Origin: Gordionus sp. m RMFG-2023
Taxonomy: Eukaryota; Nematomorpha; Gordioida; Chordodea; Parachordodidae
Direction of reading: 5' to 3'
Assembly (NCBI RefSeq): GCF_954871325.1
Contig: NC_088777.1
Coordinates: 47,035,366-47,099,365 of the forward strand
DNA: 64,000 nucleotides
Part shown: piece by piece, positions 34,783 through 45,610 of the stretch
Layout of the letters: each line of letters opens with the position of its first letter
Numbering within the stretch: the stretch's first letter is position 1
Position numbers and translations under genes: made by a program
Notes under the pieces: generated by a model
What the model saw: the letters and a program-made list of their open reading frames with translations, nothing else
Database searches by the model: none
Told to the model about the DNA's origin: nothing

Positions 34783-35014
34783 TCGTGTTGTTAAACCCCC
34801 CGATTTGAGCCGATTATTAAAAACGGCGAACTCAATATTTTAGTCGGGAAAAATTATGTTGCCTATGCCTCAGATTTCGCTAATAGATGTCTAAACCTTT
34901 TGGGGCCATCTAACGAGAAAAATCTTCAGGCATGGCATGCCTAATATTTTTCTATGAAATATCGAGTTAATCATTTTATAAATTTAGGCTTAAAACGAGC
35001 CTTTAACAGCACTT
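34783..35014. mobile_element. hAT-type foldback MITE, copy 2
   Basis: Left end TCGTGTTGTTAAACCCCC, right end CTTTAACAGCACTT. The centre has the family hairpin sequence in altered form (GATTTCGCTAATAGATG). The flanks are ATCAATAT and CTCAATTT, a decayed 8-bp duplication. Confidence 0.65.
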
Positions 35015-37137
35015 CTCAATTTTTACTTTTACCCACTAAAATATTCATTCGCTATTTTTTTTAAAAATTAAGTTAACACCGATTAGGAGAAACCAATATA
35101 AAATGATATTAATTTATTATAATGTTTTTTTTAACACATATAGAAGTTCACTCATCTTTCTTAGCTTAGTCAGATAATCAGTGATAATTATGGTGATAAA
35201 TTTAAATAGTAATTTTTATTAGTGAATAAAAAGAATGATTTCCATTCATTATATTTAATTGAAAAAAGAAATATCAAAATAAATCTCTGTGAGTTAGATC
35301 CTTATCATATTATGCGGTTGGTGTCTATTAGGGCCTAGCTTTTTTTATCGGTTACTTTAAGATGGGGTAGGAAGGTTGAGCACCTGCATAGTATTTTCAG
35401 GTTGAATATTCTCTTCTTACACTAAGTACCAAATAGATGTTTTATAATTTTCCTCCTAACATTTGAAAAATCTAATTTTGACATTTCATAGATAAAATAA
35501 TAAGCTCATTATGCTAATACAGACAATCGTTAATAATCTTAACATGATGGTTATTTTTATGAAGAGAACATATTGAATAATATATTACACCAGTTTCTAA
35601 TTTAATAATTATCAGATCACATAATAATTTTCGAAGTGGCTTAGGGAAGGTAACCTTAAAAAAAAGGCCCGAGATAAAAAAAACTTGACATCCGGGAAAC
35701 AACTACGAAAAAAAAATCTCAAGGGGAAAAAATATTAACGGAAAAGAAAACTTATCTTATGTAAATCAAAAGCCCTGTTAAAATTATTTCAAAAATATGA
35801 AATTAAAATTATTACTTAGGTAGTGTAATAAAGTTTAAGGTCAAGAATTTATGATTATATTTTAAATAGCTTCCTTTTAATTTATATATTTTAACATCGA
35901 CGGCATTAGGCCTGAAGAAGTGGCCTCTCATGAATTTTAAAAAAAATGGTCTTATGGCCCGATTAGTATATTTTGCCTGATCCTATAAAAGGTTTTATCT
36001 CTTACAAGTTTGTCAAATTATACAGCTGACAAATTTTTTTTTTAAAAAAAAGAGGTAATATAAAAAAAAAATCATAATTGCCAAAAGGAAGAGTAATGTT
36101 GGGTAAAATTTTGAGGTTTAAAAATGTTCCCTAAACCGAATATTAAAATTAAATTTAAGACTTCAAGATTACACTACCAAACATCTAATCAAATAAAATA
36201 ACGAATTAAAAAGAAAAAAATAATTTATATAAAACTTCCAAATTTTGTTTATTTAACTCAGATTTGGCGGCGATTAATAATGTTTTTTCAAAAATTAGCC
36301 AATTTAATTCTTAAAAAACCCGTTAATATATTGGATAAAGGTTTATTTTATATATCGCGTAACAAAAAAATCTAAATTTTTTTAAAAATAATTCTGCTTT
36401 TTTACTTCTATCAAGTATAAAGTAAAACTCAGTTTATAGTCGACCTTTGTGATATATAGGTTGGGTTAAGGTTTAGGCAAAGAAAAAATTAAAGATTTAG
36501 GTTTGCAGCATAGATTATGGATTAATTTTGTAATTCGAAAATTTTTTGAAGGTTCGGCAATTATTTTTTTATAAAATCAGGATTAACAATATATAATTCT
36601 ACAAATAATATCTCTCTTGTGCTGAAAGAAAGAAAGAAACTATGCTTCTAAATTCGCATTAAAGTCCCAATGAGCCTAGAATTTCATACTACCTATATAT
36701 GAACAGTTTATTTATTTTTTTGTAAAACGCCGAACGCCCATGCAGGATATTTTCCATATAAATAGCCGGGAAAGATTACTTTTGGTAAAATTAAAATTTG
36801 TGATCCAACAATTTTTATATATGTATTATCTCTAATAACCCTGAACAAATTGGATTATGGTCGCATTAAGATAGGCCATTGCTAAAATTAGAAATATTTA
36901 AGTGATACGATTAAAAAATAATTAGCAAATGATAAATGGTGTGGAGAGGAACCCAAATTTTAAAAATTATATTTTAAATTTAAAAGAGGCAAACCGGGGC
37001 ACGCTTAGTACAGGGGAAAGTTAGTCCCTCAAATTATAATTTAGGCTATTTAATTTCTAAGATTGGAAATTTAAGCCTAATATAGATAATTATGTCATAA
37101 ATGATTGGCTAAATAAGATTTGAAAAAGATTTAGTAT
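35015..37137. other. Long AT-rich stretch without recognised gene
   Basis: Read on both strands. Only short frames appear, and no domain, RNA gene or known repeat was recognised. Confidence 0.45.
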
Positions 37138-37226
37138 TACACAAAAAAATAATTTCCAAACTTTATCGTTTATATTTACAAACAAAAAATAATTTCCAAA
37201 CTTTAATCGTTTATATTTACAAATAA
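37138..37226. repeat. 42-bp tandem duplication
   Basis: Two near-identical units containing AATAATTTCCAAACTTT and CGTTTATATTTACAAA. Confidence 0.9.
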
Positions 37227-37357
37227 AGTATTTAAAACCATGATAAATAAATTTTATGGAAAGTTATAACCCTATATTAATCTGTTAATTTTCAGAATCA
37301 TAAAAACATACATAAATATGATTTTGAATGATATTCATAAAGTCAGTGGATCAGGTT

Positions 37358-37640
37358 CATAGTTGGTCCTTTAAATTATTGCATATTTTTATTTGATTAA
37401 AACGATACCAATTTTCAATTTAATATACTTAAATTATACTTTATTTTATTTTTACAAAAATTCTTAAAATTTCTTAAAATTTCTTAAAATCTCTGGAATT
37501 CAATTTAAATACTTAATTTTTGCGCATTATGATATTATCAATATATTAATATACTTTAAAGCCTCTAGTACTATAAAAAATATCATTAAAAAAGATAGTT
37601 TTTTTTATTTAGACCTTTTTTTATGTGTGGACCAACTATG
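37358..37640. mobile_element. Candidate 283-bp MITE
   Basis: The ends CATAGTTGGTCC and GGACCAACTATG are perfect 12-bp inverted repeats. The interior is AT-rich and non-coding. No target duplication was identified. Confidence 0.45.
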
Positions 37641-38173
37641 ACCTATATATATCTCAACGTACCCAATGTATGGCACGGTTGGACTAAAAAAAAATTTCCC
37701 CAGATTCAATTTTCTAAAAAGTATAGTTTATAAAATATATATTAACTATTTTAAATAGCCTTAGGATTTAGAGCACGTTTTATTTATTCAGATTTATCTA
37801 ATATTATTAAATTTAACGTTTGAACAAAAAGTGCACCATACCTTGCCCCACATCAAATTGACACGAAAAATGTGTTAGATTAAATTCCTACACAAATGCT
37901 AATTATCCATGGATAATTTATTAAGTTTTGTCCATAATTTATTTTTATTTCACCCTATAATTTGTAATCTTATTTTTGGCACACAAAAACATTACTTTTT
38001 ATGCCAAAATAAAGATTGAGTTATTAATGATTATATATTTAAAACTATTATTTGATTAGCTTTTATATTATAATATTATTTTATTAATATATTTTGGTTT
38101 TTTTTATCACCCAAAAATAATTTTTTCTTTTCATAATCTAATATATTTAGTTAAAATTTTTATTATTATCTAA
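37641..38173. other. AT-rich spacer upstream of the secreted-protein gene
   Basis: No gene recognised. It presumably contains the promoter of the gene starting at 38174. Confidence 0.45.
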
Positions 38174-38812
38174 ATGACCAAGTTTACTGAAGGCATGCTA
38201 ATACTAAGTTTGGTTATATTCTTGAGACTCTTAGATTATTCAGGTCCATTTTTTATCCTCATTTTTTATTTTTTAATATTTAAAAATAAATTTATTATAA
38301 CATAAAATTCAGAGACCCAAGGCCCAGCGCCTCAGCCCCAACCAGGACAGTGTGCATGTATTTCAACGAACACCTGTAAAAAGAAGATGCATACGATATC
38401 AAAGTCTGTGTGGGGTAATTTTTCATTTCTTTCCATCCTGAATTTATAGGGCAGACTTTTGTATAAATTATTCATTTACTATAAAATATAAATATTGATT
38501 TAATTTATTTAAATAAACAATAAAAGATTCTTCCCCTTATACCCTCAATAATTGTTTCATGAGAAGAGCTGGGGACACCAATAAGAGTTGCTCAGCATCA
38601 TATATAGTTTTTCAAGGATTACCCCTTCTTATGGATTATTTTACTATATGTAAGTTGGTAATCTAACATTCAAAGTTAAGCTTATCTTATAATCCAGCGG
38701 TTTTTTTTTCTCAAATCACATAGGTGAGGGGTGCTTGTCTTTAAAGAAGTCTTATGATATTATTAATAAATACTATAAGATTTGTTATGACTCAAGAATG
38801 TCACTCAAATAA
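38174..38812 (+). CDS. Small secreted cysteine-rich protein, unidentified (4 exons)
   Basis: Predicted exons are 38174-38243, 38313-38414, 38527-38649 and 38724-38812, joined by GT-AG introns of 69, 112 and 74 bp. All three junctions keep phase (each splits a codon after its first base), and the third donor is a perfect GTAAGT. The product has 127 residues. Residues 1-23 form a signal peptide-like start (M-T-K-F-T-E-G-M-L-I-L-S-L-V-I-F-L), followed by a short P-A-P-Q-P-Q-P-G linker. Eight cysteines follow, at about residues 37, 39, 45, 67, 79, 99, 102 and 119, with one sequon at N76. An even cysteine number and a C-x-C start suggest a disulfide-stabilised extracellular domain. I do not recognise the family. 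The prediction rests on phase-consistent splicing alone. An alternative is that the last exon continues into the open segment at 38931. Confidence 0.6.
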
Positions 38813-38930
38813 AATAGGGATGGGAGGTGAGTAGTATTACACTATGTTATATAAATTCACTTAAAGCTCTAATTCTTAAAGTGGTTTTGAACAACATTTA
38901 ATATATACCTGATATTCTTACAAATTTTAG

Positions 38931-39151
38931 CTATAGTATTAATTAACTCCCTCACCAATATACCTGAAATGACGGTTCCCATTGACAGAAACGAAACTAT
39001 AGTCTTAGGCGGGACCAATATTACAAGAACCTTTCTAAATCATTATGGTAGATTTAAGGCGGATAATATATCATTCGAGAACCCACTGACAGAGGAAAAT
39101 CATCGACTTTGCATTGAAGTAATAGTATATTCAATTTTCCAACTTAAATAA
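38931..39151 (+). CDS. Possible exon of an extracellular protein, unidentified
   Basis: Following an acceptor (AAATTTTAG, ending 38930) a frame is open for about 72 codons: I-V-L-I-N-S-L-T-N-I-P-E-M-T-V-P-I-D-R-N, then N-I-T-R-T-F-L-N-H-Y-G-R-F-K, to a stop at 39149-39151. It holds N-E-T, N-I-T and N-I-S sequons, suggesting extracellular sequence. A GTAATA donor-like site at about 39119 would end the exon after L-C-I-E. A donor GTGAGT at 38828 lies just upstream. It may belong to a second gene or an alternative 3' end of the preceding one. No domain recognised. Confidence 0.35.
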
Positions 39152-39223
39152 TTTAATAAAAATTTTAACAATTTTTATAAAAAAAAAGATTTTTTTTCCC
39201 AATTAAATAATGATGAATGGTAT

Positions 39224-39390
39224 AAGAATTGTTAAACAGCCCGACATTGAATTTAACCCATAATATTATGTTAACCTAGAGATTTTACTCATGGATGGCA
39301 GAAGGGTTTGGAACTCTATTTTCTATATCTCGAGGCTTACATAATATTGTATTGGCTAATATCTTAATTGGGCCGTTTAACAACACTACC
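39224..39390. mobile_element. hAT-type foldback MITE, copy 3
   Basis: Left end AATTGTTAAACAGCCC, right end GGGCCGTTTAACAACACTA. The centre carries GAGATTTTACTCATGGATGGC, the family core. It is shorter than copy 1, and a target duplication is not obvious. Confidence 0.65.
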
Positions 39391-39987
39391 TATTAAAGTT
39401 TAATTTATATTTCAGTTCTAATATTTTCTATGATAATTTTTTTTAAAAAAAACATAATAGTTAACCAGTCTAAAAAAACATAGATATGCAGTAGTTAAGG
39501 AAACAATGTATTATGGACAATAACGATGAAATGATATTTTAATTTATTCTAAGAAGAAGCTTACATTAATTAGATTAATATCATAATATATTAATTATGC
39601 TTATTTTTATTTTGGCTTATATAAATGATTATTACTAAAAGATATACATAATATTTAATAATTATATTATATATATTCAATTTATATTATAAAATATATG
39701 TAGATTTGTTCAAATTTGGAGATTAAAATATTATATTGTATTCAAATTTTAATTAATAATAACTTGCCTAAATAAACTTTAAATGATAAATATACCAACT
39801 CTGTCGCTGCAATAATAAAACGGCCACATTCATTTTAATTTCTCATGATGCAAAATTTAAAAAAGGTACAACACATAAAGGACTTAATTTTAAAATAAGC
39901 TTTTAGACTGTGCTCTCCACTTAATTTTGATACTTATTATTGTTTAGCCTTAAACAACTTTTGAACAAGGTCACCCTATTTTGGTTT
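39391..39987. other. AT-rich spacer
   Basis: No gene recognised. One short cysteine-containing open stretch near 39795 lacks an acceptor. Confidence 0.4.
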
Positions 39988-39995
39988 GCTTTAAG

Positions 39996-40595
39996 CAGGG
40001 ATCCGAACCAAAACGAATACCGGTTCTGTTTAGGGTCGGATAAAAATAACGGTTCAGGTTCGGTTCGTTAAATAAAAAATATCGGATCGTTCGAACCTCT
40101 AAAAACCTGGTTAAACACGTTTGTATACAAACCTACATTCTAATTATATGTTTTATTTGTGACACCTTGATTTTACTGAGTTCTAGAGGATGGTTTCTTT
40201 CTACTGATACTCATGATTTGTTTCGTTGTGCCCCTTCATAGTTGTGTCACAATCAGTAATATTACATTTTGATGTTTCATAGTATAATTTATATATTGGA
40301 TTCAATTTATCTCTAGGCATTATATGCTTAGAAAAATTTTAAAATGGTAATATACTAATCTTATAAAAATTGTGACTAACACTTAACATTAAAAAAATGA
40401 TTAATATTAAACGTTAAAACAATTCGAATATAAATTAGAATTTTAGCAATATACTAGTAAAATTTTAAAACTATTTTATAAGCACAAAATCATAAGGTTC
40501 GAAAGAAAATCTTTTAACAGTTTAAGGTTGATTCAGGTTCAACAAAAAATACCGGTTAATACCGGTTTAAGATTCAGGTTGGATTTAGATGCCTG
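39996..40595. mobile_element. hAT MITE with GGTTCGG/ACCGGTT subterminal motifs, 600 bp
   Basis: Starts CAGGGATCCGAACC and ends GGATTTAGATGCCTG. The flanks are GCTTTAAG (39988-39995) and GTTTTAAG (40596-40603), an 8-bp duplication with one change. Both ends are crowded with AACCGGT, GGTTCGG and GGTTCAGG motifs. It is non-coding. Confidence 0.75.
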
Positions 40596-40603
40596 GTTTT
40601 AAG

Positions 40604-41221
40604 TGTTTCATAGCATTGTTATTTTTCCTATTTTTTTAACACTTTTTTTGTTTTTTCTTCTTAGTTTTAAAATGTTTAATCTGAGCTATATAGTATGGCT
40701 AAACAGCTGTCTGTTTAGTAATAGGTGAACCAGAACACACACTTAGGGTATTATAGTCCAATCCTTCTCGTATATAATCTCTAAAAAAACATTTATTTCT
40801 GTTAGACATATAATTATGAAATTAAAGAGTAGGATGTGTTTCAAAACGATTACCAACATAAATTTATACATTTATAAACTTTCAGAAGTTAAAATGTAGT
40901 TACGAAGTCCATCTTTAAAATGAGCCCAATTAACCTAACTGAAAGTTAATTAAATGTTGATAAGGATGTCATATTCTTTACCGAATCAGGTGCGTAGCTA
41001 CGTGAGGGTGGCAAATATCCCCCACCCCAGTGTTAAAAAATATTGATTATTTAAATATATAAAAAAGCCTTCTTATAATCAATAAGTTTTTGAAGTTAAA
41101 GGAATCTATTATAAGTGCTCTTAGTAAAATGGCAAAATGTGCCCAAAAAAAACTTTGCCCTGCTTCCACATCACGAATTCTCAGCGATATATACCAAAAT
41201 GAATGTAAAAATAAGGGAGAC
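40604..41221. other. Spacer, nothing recognised
   Basis: AT-rich. Near 40988 a GGTGCGTAGCTACGTGAGGG segment resembles the start of the GCGTAGC-type transposon ends but has no partner nearby. Confidence 0.4.
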
Positions 41222-41369
41222 CGGGATAAAACGATTTGCTCATAGCTGGCAGAAATGCTTGGGCATCTATTTGCCAAATTTTGAGGCTTACACATAATAT
41301 TATTTTAGCTAAAATCTTAATAGGGCCGTTTTGAAAAATCGACCCTAATAGGACATTTTAACAACACTA
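41222..41369. mobile_element. hAT-type foldback MITE, copy 4 (left end missing)
   Basis: The core TTTGCTCATAGCTGGC and right end CATTTTAACAACACTA are present. The left terminal repeat is not, so it is truncated. Confidence 0.6.
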
Positions 41370-41526
41370 GTTATGAGATCTATTTTTGATAGAGGAGACC
41401 GGATTTATATGGCAGATTTATATTTTGCGATAAACATTATTTTAATTTTAATCAATTAGACTATAAAATAAAAAAATACCCTATCTATTTTTTAACCGTG
41501 GGCGCTATTTTTAGGACTAAGTGAAA

Positions 41527-41566
41527 GTTTACCAATGACCCGGGGTGTTTACCAATGACCCGGGGT
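41527..41566. repeat. 20-bp perfect tandem duplication
   Basis: GTTTACCAATGACCCGGGGT occurs twice head to tail. Confidence 0.95.
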
Positions 41567-43137
41567 GATGACAAGCCTAAAATATCAAATTTAAACCACA
41601 AAACATAATTTTTTATAATATTTTCAATTGTTTATAATCAATACATAATTAAAAATAAATTATGAATATTAAATTTTTTTTTTTAGTATTCACAATAAAG
41701 GCATACTCAAAATAAATCATCCTTGACACGAATAAAATATGTCCATTCAGGATAATTAGTGTATTATATCAAAATTTCGTTTTATGAATCAGAATATAAA
41801 TCCCCTAATGAATTTATCACCAACCATTCCACCCCTCCTCAATTTTTTTACTTACCCCCTAAATATCTTTTAGAAGAAGAATAAATCGAAATCATCAAAA
41901 TTATCTAAAAAACTAAATATAAATTAAAAGCAGTTCTAAAAATACATGGCTAAGGAGTACTCTATACGTGCGGGAATGAATTTCCGGTCAGATTTATTAA
42001 ATATAAAAATGGCCCACAGCGCCAGGATTTAAAATCTAAAGCATGGATTACATATGCCAATACTACATATATATTCACATGCATTTTAAATATCTTTGAA
42101 ACTTTATTAAATTATGCAAAAAAAATTTATTATATATATACTTTCAAAATATCAAAATGATAAATTTCAAGTTAAATATAAATAGGGGAATTTTTTTTTT
42201 TTGGTTTTGGCAATAAATAAAGAAGTTCATTTGATATAATATATACATATTAGAAATTATATTATATGTCCGAAATCGTGACGAATTAAAATTAGTTGAC
42301 ACTTTTTATAAAAATCAAACAAAAACGAAATCAAACAAGAAAAATAATAAATAGTTACGAAATTTTTTTATTTATAGGAATCGGAACAAAAAAGAAAAAT
42401 CCCCCAAAATAAATTGTTTTTTAAAATTCTATTCTATTTTATTCTAATTATTTCATTTTTTTCTTCTTATGCGTTAAAATAAAATATTGCACGCCATTTC
42501 AATGCAGAGTTTTAATATATATTTTTTTTTAAAACTAAGGAAGAAAGTTATATTCAAATTTATTTGGTATTGAAGGGGAAGGAGCAAGGAGGAGAACAGG
42601 GAAGTATAGATTTTCATCTCAGAACGAGACATGTTCTAACAAGAGCTTCCTTTCTCGTTTCCCTCAATCAGGGGAGAGGGTGGGGGGGGGGGGGTGTTCG
42701 CTTTCCGAAATACAAGGTTTATTTAAAGTATTAAATCTATTTTCCTGTCTATTACCATTTGAAAGAATTAAATTCGAATTTTTTAAATTTATTAAAATAA
42801 ATGGTAAACCTACAAATTGATATGTGCTCATCTATTAACCTACAAATTTAGGGACTTCACTTAAAAATTCTGAGAGGGCAGGAAATGATCAAACAATTTT
42901 TAAAGAAATAAATGAAGTTAATTAGCAAAAAAAAATACAAATTGAATTAGAATATAAGGAATAATTATTATATAAAAAAATATAAAGGAGGGAGAGGAAA
43001 TTTCTCTCTAGGGGATCAATGAATAAATTGAAGGTCTTTTTATTTAGGAAGAAGTTGATTGATTTGCAGAGCCTGAACGGATATAACATTTAGCCAAGAA
43101 GATTTAGAAAGAAAATCTAACTAACACCTACCATCAA
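41567..43137. other. Long stretch without recognised gene
   Basis: AT-rich, with a purine-rich patch near 42560-42700 that ends in a run of about 13 G. No domain recognised on either strand. Confidence 0.4.
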
Positions 43138-43205
43138 AGTTACCGCTAATTCGCGGCCAAGTATGCAAAGTGTGATATAAATATTAATAATTTTACATTC
43201 ATTAA
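43138..43205. mobile_element. Decayed relative of the 5.1 kb foldback element
   Basis: Shares TTCGCGGC, an AAGT, and the loop ATAAATATTAATAATTTTAC with the element at 5065-5186. One arm is largely gone. Confidence 0.4.
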
Positions 43206-43368
43206 TTACGCGTCTAATCATAATCCTCACTCAAGTCTCGTTTATAGTAAGGGTGATATGGCTCAAATGATGAGTTATGCATAGCTACACGATGGCATAG
43301 CTCTATAATTTAACATTATCTTGTAATTTACGCATAGCTCGAATGATTTTTGCACTAATAACTTACTA

Positions 43369-43740
43369 CCTATCTTTGCATGCTTTTTGTATTATATCGA
43401 TGATGGTATCATTGTTCGATTCAATAATGAAGTCACTTAAGCTGTCAACATAATATGGAGGCACTTCCCTTAAAGCTTTGTACCCATTGATTAAATATCC
43501 CACAGATTGTTTATGCCCTATGTTTGATTCCTATTTTTAAATATCATGTTCCTCTTGGCGTTTAAGAGAATGGGATCAAGGAACTGACTCAAAATATAGT
43601 AAACCTTAAGTTCATTGGACTCAAGCTTTAAACCTACCAAGAATTGTGGATTTAGGCATCAGATCTCCTCCATTATCCATTGGAAGTCCAGAATAGGCTA
43701 ATCCCTCTGTACCTGAAACGAATAGGCAGAAGGATTGGGA
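43369..43740 (-). CDS. Unidentified coding-looking region, broken or multi-exon
   Basis: The best stretch, about 43519-43369, reads G-H-K-Q-S-V-G-Y-L-I-N-G-Y-K-A-L and P-P-Y-Y-V-D-S-L-S-D-F-I-I-E-S-N-N-D and ends K-A-C-K-D. It has acceptor-like ATAG upstream and donor-like GTAGTAAG downstream. Further upstream, other frames give L-K-L-E-S-N-E-L-K, S-Q-F-L-D-P-I-L-L-N-A-K-R-N and E-G-L-A-Y-S-G-L-P-M-D-N-G-G-D. Several GT and AG sites fall between them, so both a gene with introns near 50-70 bp and a decaying gene are possible. Base composition is clearly richer than the surroundings. The product is not recognised. Confidence 0.35.
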
Positions 43741-44589
43741 CAGGTGTATGATTGTAAACTGAGTCGAAACACTCCTTTCTAGAATGCAATCATATGACTT
43801 CCTTTATTACCCCAATTAGAGATTTTTTAAAAAAACTCAATTTAAATAATGTGTTTACTTCTATAGCATCTATTAATATCAAATTTTCTAGGAGATATAA
43901 GCGAGATTCTCAATTTTTTGCTGTTTCGTTCTTCGCTTTATCATGCTCTTCGAAATGAAGAAGAATAAAATGGTTTAGAGTTAAAATTAGAGATTAGAGA
44001 TATGAGTAAATTTATGGTCAGATTTTAGGCTAGATGGGTAAATATATTTGAAATCAGCTGTTTCTATCATAGGGGAGTTGTAAGACGCGAGATTGTTAGG
44101 AAGTCCTTAAGGAAGGGGGAAGGGTTAAGACGCATGATAGTTCAGTAAAATTCTCGAATTGAGGTGAGGGGGCTAATTTTTCTTTTAGTTCCTTGAACCC
44201 TTTTGTCTTTAAAATAGAGGGGAGGGGGTGGGGGGAGGAATTTTGATATATATATATAATGTTAAATTACTTGTTATACATTTATTCTCGTTGGAATTAT
44301 GTAATAAAATTTATATTAGAGGTATTGGCTATTTATACACAATTAGTTTTATTTGTGGTTATTTCAAATTATATGCTAGACACCACAATTTAATATTGGG
44401 TGGACTTATGTGCACCTGATAGGTGTGTTCTATGTTACCCCCGTACCTATGTTCAATCTGCCCTGTTTTTTTTTTAACTTGAAAAATTTATTAACAGCAT
44501 GATATCTAATATATTGAGAAATCGGCAAAACTATATGGAACTATATTTATAATTGATTCGAAAGTTAAAATGGTATATAAGGTTCTAAC
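43741..44589. other. Spacer, nothing firmly recognised
   Basis: The part next to 43740 may belong to the unidentified coding-looking region. The rest is AT-rich with a G-rich tract near 44200-44240. Confidence 0.4.
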
Positions 44590-44794
44590 TAGTGTTTTTA
44601 AAAATTCGAAAACGGTCCTATTAAAATTTTAGCCAAAATAATATGATGTAAGCTTGGAGATTTTGCTCATAGATGGCACCATGGTTTGAACCTCTACTTG
44701 CAAAATCTAGCGGCTTGCATATCTTTTATTTTGGCTAATATCTTAATTGGACAGTTTTTAAAAATAAAACTAAATGGGGCTTTTTTAACATCTA
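44590..44794. mobile_element. hAT-type foldback MITE, copy 5
   Basis: Starts TAGTGTTTTTAAAAATTCG and ends TTTTTTAACATCTA, with core GAGATTTTGCTCATAGATGG. The flanks are GTTCTAAC (44582-44589) and GCTCTAAC (44795-44802), an 8-bp duplication with one change. Confidence 0.8.
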
Positions 44795-44892
44795 GCTCTA
44801 ACAAAGAAAAAATGGCATGGCCTCAAATAAAACTAAATGGGACTTTTTTAACATCTAGCTCTAACAAAGAAAAATGGCATGGCCTCAAATAA
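44764..44892. repeat. 65-bp tandem duplication across the MITE end
   Basis: Two units each contain ATAAAACTAAATGGG, TTTTTTAACATCTAGCTC and ATGGCATGGCCTCAA. The duplication copies the end of MITE copy 5 together with its flank, so it happened after insertion. Confidence 0.9.
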
Positions 44893-44986
44893 AATTCAAA
44901 AAAAAAATTAAATTTATTTATTTTTAGATAATTAAAGATTATTTTAAGCCTTTATATTAAATCTAATAATGTATTTAAAAAATTGG

Positions 44987-45150
44987 CTGTTGTTAAATGG
45001 GTGGCAATTACTAATGTTGTTAACAATATAATAAAATAATTTTTAAAAATATTAATATATTTAAAAAAATTTGAGCAATTATAAATATTTTTGTCGTTAA
45101 ATAGGTGGCAATTATTAATGTTAACAATAAAATAAAAAATTAAAAAAAAA
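44987..45150. repeat. Tandem duplication, about 110-bp period
   Basis: Two copies of a unit with GTTAAAT(G/A)GGTGGCAATTA and TTAACAATA blocks. Confidence 0.75.
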
Positions 45151-45610
45151 AATTTTTTTAAATAATTTATATACCTTAAAAAATCTTATGGGAAAAATAT
45201 TATATTTGTCAAGTTAATAATTATAACAAAAATTATTTTAACAGAAAATTAAATATTTTATAAAAATTTTAAAAAAAAATTGAAGTCTTTTAAAAAATAA
45301 TTAAAAACAAAATTTTTTTAAATACATCATTAAAAAAAATCTTTAAATAGAAGAAGCCTTATACATTGTCGACAAATTAAAATTATATGCTTCTATTTTT
45401 TTTGCTTCTTCGCATTTTAAATGATATACTTAATCGAATTCCTGGTAGTTATGACTCAGTAATATCAAAATTAATTATGAAAATCTAAGTGATCTATCTA
45501 TATGTATCGCGATAAATTATCTCAAACAAAATAATCTATTCGTTTGTGCAATTTTAAAATTCAATTTATTTCACAATTATAAAAACTATCATCCCTACAA
45601 TTATCCTATA
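45151..45610. other. Upstream region of the second GPCR gene
   Basis: AT-rich with no gene. The promoter is expected here but no core element could be identified with confidence. Confidence 0.4.
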
